64,000 nt of DNA, taken from positions 3,774,764 through 3,838,763 of the forward strand of contig NC_092583.1 in the NCBI RefSeq assembly GCF_037975245.1, read 5' to 3'. Source of the stretch: Apostichopus japonicus (taxonomy: Eukaryota; Echinodermata; Holothuroidea; Aspidochirotida; Stichopodidae). The notes under the pieces are model-generated. The model was not told the origin of the DNA. It searched no databases and saw only the letters and a list, made by a program, of their open reading frames with translations. Below, piece after piece: positions 60,349 to 64,000 of the stretch. Both the position numbers and the translations under genes were made by a program. The stretch's first letter is position 1. The number at the start of each line of letters is the position of its first letter.

Positions 60349-61722
60349 ATGGCTTTGAGAATGTTAAAGCGTATGATGATTACTGGTTTATTATTAGTAA
60401 CTTTCGAAGTTTTTAAAATCACCGCTGAGTTATATTTTGGACCAGAGAACCCAGAGAATAATGACGTCACATTTGAAGGCGAAAATGTTACTTTGGTGTG
60501 TCGTGTGGATGATATGGCCATAATGAATGAATCGATTACCTTTAATATCAACCACGAAGAGAGGTCTGTTATTATCGATAATAATGACGTATCAGATGGA
60601 AGGATTGCTGAATTTCAATCATTTGGCAGAGAGATCAGATTTACTTTACCCTCTGTTGGAACCAGGAACTCTGGAAGTTACACTTGCGACGTTTCTTCAA
60701 ACTTTATGAACACTGAAATGTCGATTTTTCGTTTGACGGTCTCTCCACCAAACACGGCCCAATGTCGTCACAATGGTACATACACAACGTTCTCTACTGA
60801 TATCGTTAAACTTTCATGCTACTTCAAATCTTCCCGGAATTTTGTTTGGATCCGGACAGATTCTAATGGAGTATCATCTGATTTGACGTCTGACCTTGAG
60901 GAAGTGAATGTTATGAAAAGTCACTTAGTCTCCTATGTCCAGCCGTCAGATAACGTAACCAAATTCCGTTACTCCTGCGTAAACGATTCGGCAAATAATC
61001 CACAGCAATCTCCCTCAACACACGGCTGTACTGTTGGTTCGTTCATCGTTTATAGTCAGTCCCTTGTGACATTTTCCCCTAATATCAAGACTATATCACC
61101 AGGAGAGACTGTTAATATTTCATGTTTTCCCGCAGAATCATCTGCAGCAAGCTCTATAAAGTTCATACCGATTTGGGCTAATCCTAGACCCCCGATAGGC
61201 ACAGATATAAACGTCACATCAATCTCCAGCAGTACCATAGAACTATCAGTCTCCGATTCCGCGATCAATGGTATCAACATAACTGCAACATGCAATGTAT
61301 TTCTCGATGGTACTGTTTTGGGTTATCCTTACTTTATAACTGTGGAAACCCCTAGTGTGTTGGTAACTCCAACAACAAGGGATCCGAATGATTCGAATGG
61401 ATTGAAATTAATACTACTACTTTCATTACTAACAGTGCTTATATTACTTGCAATTACATTGTTGTTTTGTATTTCTCGGTATATTCATTTCGGTGACGGG
61501 AAGAAAGGAAACCAAAGAGATAATAAATATGGCGAAGACTTAAAATTTCCGGAAAACAAGAAGGAATCTATTTCTGATAACAACAAGAATACTACTAAAG
61601 ATGGCGGCGATGGAGGTATCGCTAACATCACTTCCGGTATAGATAACCATCTCTACGACGTTGTAAACCATTCCTCTGGAAATCGACATGAAGCAACTGA
61701 TGACGAGGAACATTGGGTTTGA
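60349..61722 (+). CDS. Single-pass membrane protein with three Ig-like domains
   Basis: An intronless 457-residue protein, probably a cell-surface receptor or adhesion molecule. Residues 1-26 form a signal peptide (basic start, then ITGLLLVTFEVF). Ig-like domain 1 has the Cys pair 51-113 with the typical SGSYTC before the second Cys. Domain 2 has Cys 157 and 210, with extra Cys 139 and 227. Domain 3 has Cys 259 and 315. A threonine-rich stalk leads to a transmembrane helix around 353-375. The 82-residue cytoplasmic tail is hydrophilic, with one Tyr motif near the end (LYDVV, Tyr ~436) that could be an SH2 site but lacks the residue needed for a classical ITIM. Many Asn-x-Ser/Thr sites suggest glycosylation. 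I do not recognise a specific orthologue. Lack of introns suggests a lineage-specific or retroposed gene. Confidence 0.85.
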   Translation: MALRMLKRMMITGLLLVTFEVFKITAELYFGPENPENNDVTFEGENVTLVCRVDDMAIMNESITFNINHEERSVIIDNNDVSDGRIAEFQSFGREIRFTLPSVGTRNSGSYTCDVSSNFMNTEMSIFRLTVSPPNTAQCRHNGTYTTFSTDIVKLSCYFKSSRNFVWIRTDSNGVSSDLTSDLEEVNVMKSHLVSYVQPSDNVTKFRYSCVNDSANNPQQSPSTHGCTVGSFIVYSQSLVTFSPNIKTISPGETVNISCFPAESSAASSIKFIPIWANPRPPIGTDINVTSISSSTIELSVSDSAINGINITATCNVFLDGTVLGYPYFITVETPSVLVTPTTRDPNDSNGLKLILLLSLLTVLILLAITLLFCISRYIHFGDGKKGNQRDNKYGEDLKFPENKKESISDNNKNTTKDGGDGGIANITSGIDNHLYDVVNHSSGNRHEATDDEEHWV

Positions 61723-61849
61723 TGACGTCATCGTACGGTTGAAAGTTCTCAATGAGAGGAATATATGTTACACATAATTTGTTTTAAATTTCGTCCCTAC
61801 ACTCCCTTAGATTCAAGCAAAGAGCTGTTTTGGCTATAAATAATAATAT

Positions 61850-61896
61850 TAATATATATATATATATATATGTATATTAATATATATATATATATA

Positions 61897-61932
<36 letters not shown>

Positions 61933-61941
61933 TATATATAT

Positions 61942-62002
<61 letters not shown>
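61850..62002. repeat. (TA)n array with TATTAA interruptions
   Basis: Lies in the presumed 3' UTR of the Ig-domain gene. A shorter TA run is at 62208-62223. Confidence 0.95.
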
Positions 62003-62008
<6 letters not shown>

Positions 62009-62022
62009 CATAGTATAAGTAT

Positions 62023-62028
62023 AATAAA
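62023..62028 (+). terminator. Candidate AATAAA poly(A) signal for the Ig-domain gene
   Basis: This is a canonical hexamer that I read about 300 bp after the stop codon, just beyond the TA array. Confidence 0.4.
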
Positions 62029-63054
62029 ATATTTGTTTGTGTTTATTAAATTTGACTTTAGTTGGTGAGATGATCATTTTCTCCATCCTCTTGAAGACAA
62101 GACTTGGCACATGCGAACATACTCCTATGAAACTTAGTGAGCCAAATGATAGATATATCAAATGTTTAAGAATGAAACAATAATAATAGAATAATAACAT
62201 TGAAATCATATATATATATATATAGCCTACTGCATCAATCATCAGTTATCCATTGTAACATCAGTACAAAACGTCATCAATGAAATGTTTTAAAGTTTTT
62301 ACAAGGATCAGAAATTTCACTCATCTCGTCTTCTCTCCAGCCTAAACCTTCAAAGATTTGGATATTACCTTTTTGTAGTTTTCATGATATTTTAATGTTC
62401 ACTTTATCTTATATTTGCAGAAATATATAATTGTGGACCTATATCAGTAATATGAGCAATATAATTAAAAATGTACTCTAATAATTATATAGCAATAAGT
62501 AAAGGTAATAATAACGTTGATGTTATAACTAGATTTACATTTTAATGTTAATTGTACTGCTGGTTTAGTTTATATCCAAAAGAAAATACACATTTGCAAG
62601 GATTCAAGAACGGACAAAAGCTACGAAAAATCGTACTGCTCTAGCCATACGGAAAAGAACATTTTTGGCAAGGAAATATTAGCATAGAAACACTCAAACT
62701 TATAAACTTGACTTTGACCTCAGTATCCATGGTAACCGCATATGACATCCGTTGCTATGGCTACCGAGATATTAACAATAAGGCTTCAATACAGCGACGT
62801 AACCTGGGGGGGGGGGCACTGCCACCCCTCTTCCCGCGACAAAAATATCCAGGGACGAGAGAGACGAGAACCAAAAAAAGTTTGCAAAAGCAAAATAAAT
62901 CGCTATAATATATATCATACTGGATATATGCTATTTGTTTTGATAGCATGATGTCAGATTTACTTTTTCTATTTACTTAGCCAAACGTAAAGAATAGGAC
63001 GAAACTGTTTTGAACACTTTAACTTTGATTCAGTTATAATGGACACTTAGAGTC
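62029..63054. other. Intergenic, no gene seen
   Basis: AT-rich sequence. A poly-G run with a GGCACTGCCACCCCTC context near 62806-62840 resembles the ends of the MITEs in this window and may be a fragment. Confidence 0.5.
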
Positions 63055-64000
63055 ACGCGGTTCCGTGCGTAGTCTATATTTACAAATCACCATCGAAAGA
63101 TGCGATACTGTGTACGTGTACCTACCCAGACATCCATTCTATTATGTATATCTGAATGTTTAATATCGTTTATATGTACACTCAATATGAGACAATGCGC
63201 ACGTGTACCTACCAAGACATCCATTCTATTATGTATATCTGAATGTTTGATATCGTTTATATGTACACTCAATATGAGACAATGCGCACGTGTACCTACC
63301 CAGACATCCATTCTACTATGTATATCTGAATGTTTGATATCGTTTATATATACACTCAATATGAGACACTGCGTATGTACCTACCCAGACATCCATTCTA
63401 TTTTGTATATCTGTATGTTTGATAACGTTTATATGTACACTCAATATGTTACACTGCGTACGTGTTCCTACCCAGACATCCATTCTATTATGTTAACATG
63501 AATGTTTGATATCGTTTATATGTACACTCAATATGAGACACTGCGCACGTGTAACTACTACCCAGACATCCATTCTATTATGTGTACATGAATGTTTGAT
63601 ATCGTTTATATATACACTCAATATGAGACACTGCGTATGTACCTACCCAGACATCCATTCTATTTTGTATATCTGTATGTTTGATAACGTTTATATGTAC
63701 ACTCAATATGTTACACTGCGTACGTGTTCCTACCCAGACATCCATTCTATTATGTTAACATGAATGTTTGATATCGTTTATATGTACACCCCAATATGAG
63801 ACACTGCGTATGTGTACCTACCCAGACATCCATTCTATTATGTATATCTGAATGTTTGATATCGTTTATATGTACACTCAATATGAGACACTGCGCACTT
63901 GTAACTACCCAGGCATCCATTCTATTATGTATATCTGAATGTTTGATAACGTTTATATGTACACTCAATACGAGACACTGCTTACCTGTACCTACCCAGA
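63055..64000 (+). repeat. Satellite array, 87-bp unit, continues past the window
   Basis: About eleven copies of a unit of 85-89 bp run from CCTACCCAGACATCCATTC through GAATGTTTGATATCG, TTTATATGTACACTCAATATG and AGACACTGCGCACGTGTA. Unit starts are at 63121, 63208, 63295, 63380 and 63467, then on to the end. Two unit types (TATATCTG versus TTAACATG/TGTACATG) occur in a partly repeated order, suggesting multi-unit duplication. The long frames on both strands are read-through of the repeat. Confidence 0.95.

Noticed and set aside
63087-63968. Long repetitive ORFs on both strands at the window end
   Set aside because: They are read-through of an 87-bp satellite whose period is divisible by three.

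Overview
This 64-kb window is AT-rich animal genomic DNA. It has multi-exon genes with GT-AG introns, long (TA)n arrays, tandem repeats and many small transposons. Mediator, autophagy and fibropellin-like avidin sequences point to a marine invertebrate deuterostome, most likely an echinoderm (possibly a sea cucumber). That assignment is inferred from gene content only.

Four protein-coding genes can be supported. (1) An avidin/biotin-binding-protein gene lies on the minus strand at 3333-8019. Three phase-compatible exons rebuild a complete avidin barrel; the 5' signal-peptide exon was not found. (2) MED1, the Mediator subunit that contacts nuclear receptors, lies on the plus strand at 16615-41775. 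Sixteen exons join in frame to 2372 codons. The last exon (5.5 kb) encodes a very long disordered tail with two LxxLL boxes separated by a polyglutamine tract. (3) BECN1 (Beclin 1) lies on the minus strand at 47205-55665, with 11 exons and 446 residues, and converges on MED1. (4) A single-exon gene at 60349-61722 on the plus strand encodes a 457-residue membrane protein with three Ig-like domains and has a TATA box upstream.

The rest is repeat-rich. 1-3.3 kb holds (TA)n tracts and a MITE fragment. 8-16.6 kb holds a U2-snRNA-headed retroelement with a 12-bp target duplication, hAT-type MITEs, and a near-perfect 0.5-kb palindrome made of two inverted tRNA-SINE units. MED1 introns carry a 2-kb non-autonomous hAT element with an exact 8-bp duplication, a LINE 3' remnant, several minisatellites, and a degenerate repeat rich in AGGTCA half-sites. 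The convergent MED1/BECN1 interval holds two more hAT MITEs with perfect 8-bp duplications. The window ends in an 87-bp satellite array that runs off the edge.

The four genes do not form a pathway. MED1 is a nuclear transcription coactivator, Beclin 1 acts in the class III PI3-kinase autophagy complex, the avidin-like protein is probably secreted, and the Ig protein is probably a cell-surface receptor. All gene names rest on reading translated motifs by eye; no database search was possible.
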